A stretch of 64,000 bases of DNA, taken from Kaistia adipata DSM 17808 (lineage in GTDB: Bacteria > Pseudomonadota > Alphaproteobacteria > Rhizobiales > Kaistiaceae). This document shows, one piece after another, positions 62,286 to 64,000 of the stretch. The stretch lies in assembly GCF_000423225.1 (NCBI RefSeq), contig NZ_AUHO01000010.1:186001-250000 (forward strand). The letters are read 5' to 3'. Position 1 is the first letter of the stretch. Each line of letters opens with the position of its first letter. The notes below the pieces were generated by a model, which worked only from the letters and a program-made list of their open reading frames with translations, was not told the origin of the DNA and made no database searches. A program made the position numbers and the translations under genes.

Positions 62286-62393
62286 GTCATCCCGGCGAAG
62301 GCCGGGATCCATCGACACCGGCCGGTGACGAACGGCGGAGTCATGGCTTCACAGGACGGTGGTTATGGGCCCCGGCCTTCGCCGGGGGCGACG
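62286..62393. repeat. REP/BIME-like composite element, copy 2
   Basis: GTCATCCCGGCGAAGGCCGG plus GATCCA (62286-62311) and an inverted partner CCCCGGCCTTCGCCGGGGGC near 62370-62388 frame a variable centre. Same layout as the element at 31535. Confidence 0.8.
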
Positions 62394-62441
62394 AAGCCTG
62401 GGCTCATGGGCAGGTGCCAAAGGGCCCCTTGGGGCAGCGCC

Positions 62442-63509
62442 CTACACCGCCTTCGGCACCACGCCGCCGAGGCGGCTGGAGGCGAGGCAGGCGTCGACCA
62501 GCGCCATGGTGCGGATCGAGTCGTGCACGTCGGTGTCGAGCACGGCATCCTCGCCGGCGGCGTAGCGCTGCAGATTGGACATCACCGCGCCGAAGGCGTC
62601 CGGCACGCGCTCGCCGGCGAGCGGGATCTCGGTCCATGGACCGCCTTCGACGATCACCTCGAGCTTTTCCGGCGTCGGGTCGAGATAGTCGCGCAGATAG
62701 CCTAGCTCGAGATGGGCGCAGCCCTTGGTGCCCTCGACGCGGATCGTCGCGTCGATGTGCTTGGGGCCGTAATTGTAGGTGTGGTTCAGCGACAGGCAGC
62801 AGCGCGCGCGCGGGCCGTAGTCGAGGATGATGCTGGAGCGCGCGTCCTTCAGGTCGGGATAGCGCGGATGCGGCACGGTCTTGGCGTAGACGCTGTCCGG
62901 CTCGCCCAGGATCGAGCGAATCCAGTCAAGATAATGGATCGAATGCAGCGGGATCTCGACCGCGTCGAGATGCGGGATGAAGGACCACATTTCCCAAGGC
63001 ATGTAGATGGCGAGGCGCACCTCCAGCTCGACGACGTCGCCGAAGAGGCCGCGCCGGACCGCGTCGCGGATCGCCAGCATGGACGGGGTGAAGCGGAGCT
63101 GGAAATTGGTCGCCGCCGTGATCCTTCGCGCATCGATCGCGTCGACGATCTGGCGCGCGGCGGAGAGATTGGCGCCGAGCGGCTTCTGGATCAGCGCGAC
63201 GCTGCCGGTCGGCAGCTGTTCGACCGCGCCGAGGATCGCGGTCGGCGGCAGGGCAAGGTCGAACACGGTGTCGTCGGTGCGGGCGGCGATCGCCGCTGCC
63301 ATGCTCTCATGCACGACCGGAATGTCGAACTCAGCGGCGACGGCCCGCGCCTTGTCGTTGTCGAGGTCGAAGATGCCGGCAACCGGCAGGCCGATCTTGC
63401 GATAGGCCGGCAGGTGGGCGCTGCTGACGATGTCGCCGGCGCCGATGATGGTGATCGGCCGCGGGCGGCTTGGCATCGGCCAGGTCTGTTCGAGTTCCAA
63501 GCCAGCCAT
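62442..63509 (-). CDS. Gfo/Idh/MocA-family oxidoreductase, second
   Basis: A 355-residue NAD(P)-dependent dehydrogenase. ITIIGAGDIVSSAHLPAYRKIG is the Rossmann loop, IQKPLGAN replaces the usual EKP motif and HSIHYLDWIRSILGEPDSVYAKT carries the catalytic His. The ATG at 63509 follows GGGAGGCGAC. It faces the glycosidase gene at 63666 across a region with the 36-nt motif, so both probably respond to the same IclR-type regulator. Likely oxidises a sugar taken up by the neighbouring ABC system (inference). Confidence 0.87.
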   Translation of the reverse strand: MAGLELEQTWPMPSRPRPITIIGAGDIVSSAHLPAYRKIGLPVAGIFDLDNDKARAVAAEFDIPVVHESMAAAIAARTDDTVFDLALPPTAILGAVEQLPTGSVALIQKPLGANLSAARQIVDAIDARRITAATNFQLRFTPSMLAIRDAVRRGLFGDVVELEVRLAIYMPWEMWSFIPHLDAVEIPLHSIHYLDWIRSILGEPDSVYAKTVPHPRYPDLKDARSSIILDYGPRARCCLSLNHTYNYGPKHIDATIRVEGTKGCAHLELGYLRDYLDPTPEKLEVIVEGGPWTEIPLAGERVPDAFGAVMSNLQRYAAGEDAVLDTDVHDSIRTMALVDACLASSRLGGVVPKAV

Positions 63510-63558
63510 CCTGTCGCCTCCCAGCGTCGCCGCGCGGGCACGGCGATCGAAATGCAAT

Positions 63559-63594
63559 ATCACTGACGATAGTCAGCGTTGATATTTGATATCA
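63559..63594. promoter_or_regulatory. 36-nt operator-like motif, copy 2
   Basis: The block starts ATCACTGA and ends GTTGATATTTGATATCA, matching the block at 57581 in 30 of 36 positions. It lies between the divergent oxidoreductase and glycosidase genes, 50 bp and 72 bp from their start codons. Confidence 0.65.
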
Positions 63595-63665
63595 GATGGG
63601 CAATCCTGTCAACAACGCCGGGCGCTTCCGGCGTCGCAGACGCATGGCATGAGGAGGATGACGGA

Positions 63666-64000
63666 ATGGCTGCAGCGGGTGAAGTGAGGATCGCGGGACG
63701 GGTCGCGCTGGAAGGTGGCGACCGGCATGTCCATGCGGCGCGGCGGTTGCGTCAGGCGTTCCCAATGCTCGAATTCGTGCCGCGCGCGGCCGCTTCCACG
63801 GCGCTGCCGCTGGTCCGTCTTGTCGAGGACAAGTCGCTGGCCGAAGGCGCCTTCGTGCTGACGGTGCGTCCGGGTGACAATGCCGAGATCACCATCGCCG
63901 GTGGTCCGTTCTCCGGCGTGATCTATGGCGCCGAGGAGTTGATCGCGCGCGCCCGCGTCGCGGATGGCGCCGTGCTGGTCCCGGCCGGCGAGCGGCGGGC
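63666..64000 (+). CDS. N-terminal part of a probable glycosidase (GH20b/hexosaminidase-type N-domain)
   Basis: Only the first 111 codons are in the window. TVRPGDNAEITIAGGPFSGVIYGAEELIARA is typical of the small alpha/beta N-domain found before the barrel of hexosaminidases and alpha-glucuronidases (the G-x-x-YG-x-EL pattern). No signal peptide is seen, so it is probably cytoplasmic. The ATG at 63666 follows GAGGAGGATGACGG. It is divergent from the oxidoreductase and shares the 36-nt motif. The catalytic domain lies outside the window. Confidence 0.55.
   Translation, partial: MAAAGEVRIAGRVALEGGDRHVHAARRLRQAFPMLEFVPRAAASTALPLVRLVEDKSLAEGAFVLTVRPGDNAEITIAGGPFSGVIYGAEELIARARVADGAVLVPAGERR

Larger units (their letters stand above)
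61916..62441. other. Intergenic region with promoter dyads and a REP element
   Basis: About 525 bp without a supported gene. The part near 62130-62180 is AT-rich and holds dyads (CTATT-GAA-ATAG at 62141 and a palindrome at 62156). The part 62286-62393 is a REP/BIME-like element. The stretch 61930-62120 is GC-rich and has open frames with no recognisable product. Confidence 0.6.

Overview
The window is high-GC DNA (roughly two thirds G+C by eye) with short intergenic gaps, many start/stop overlaps (ATGA, TGATG) and a very high density of ABC/TRAP transporter operons. Together with paired DUF995-type proteins and REP-like elements of the GTCATCCCGGCG...GCCGGGATCC kind, this suggests a chromosomal segment of an alphaproteobacterium of the order Hyphomicrobiales (Rhizobiales). 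The genus cannot be fixed from the sequence. No rRNA, tRNA, CRISPR array, transposase or phage gene was seen.

Region 1 (1-7.4 kb) is the most unusual part. It holds a nucleotidyltransferase-family protein, an HPr-kinase-like protein with a Walker A motif, a small PqqD-like peptide chaperone, three GT2 glycosyltransferases (one flanked by TPR-like helices) and a protein with distant SelO/kinase-like features. A short reading frame (about 38-51 codons) ends 2 nt before the nucleotidyltransferase start, which has no Shine-Dalgarno sequence of its own. It is therefore a candidate translationally coupled precursor peptide. The set resembles the poorly understood HprK-related-kinase-A/PqqD ('HPr-rel-A') peptide cassettes.

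Region 2 (8.2-15.7 kb) is a polysaccharide operon: UDP-glucuronate decarboxylase, UDP-glucose 4-epimerase, a membrane GT2 synthase, UDP-glucose dehydrogenase, a GH26-like secreted glycosidase and two DUF995 exported proteins, ended by a strong terminator. Two AT-rich palindromes lie in front of it. A truncated sugar-phosphate-isomerase remnant lies between regions 1 and 2.

Region 3 (15.8-31.5 kb) is mixed: a small exported protein, an AraC regulator, a small acidic protein, an IclR-amidohydrolase-aminotransferase operon, a single-cysteine DsbA-like protein, an arylsulfatase with its formylglycine-generating enzyme, a decayed neuromedin-U-like outer-membrane gene, DUF2950 and DUF3300 proteins, MipA/OmpV, VOC and Gfo/Idh/MocA proteins.

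Region 4 (31.7-64 kb) is almost all solute uptake: a TrpXYZ-like ABC system, a ribose-type ABC system, a dipeptide/opine-type ABC system with a divergent binding protein, a GntR regulator next to a class-III aminotransferase and a TRAP transporter, a MalFG-type ABC system with an AraC regulator, a threonine-dehydratase-like/aspartoacylase-like pair, and a second MalFG-type ABC system with an IclR regulator, a Gfo/Idh/MocA oxidoreductase and the start of a probable glycosidase. Neither MalFG system has an ATPase in the window. Repeated operator-like motifs tie parts of this region together: a 36-nt motif (30/36 identical) at 57581 and 63559, and a shorter motif at three places around the GntR/aminotransferase/TRAP genes.
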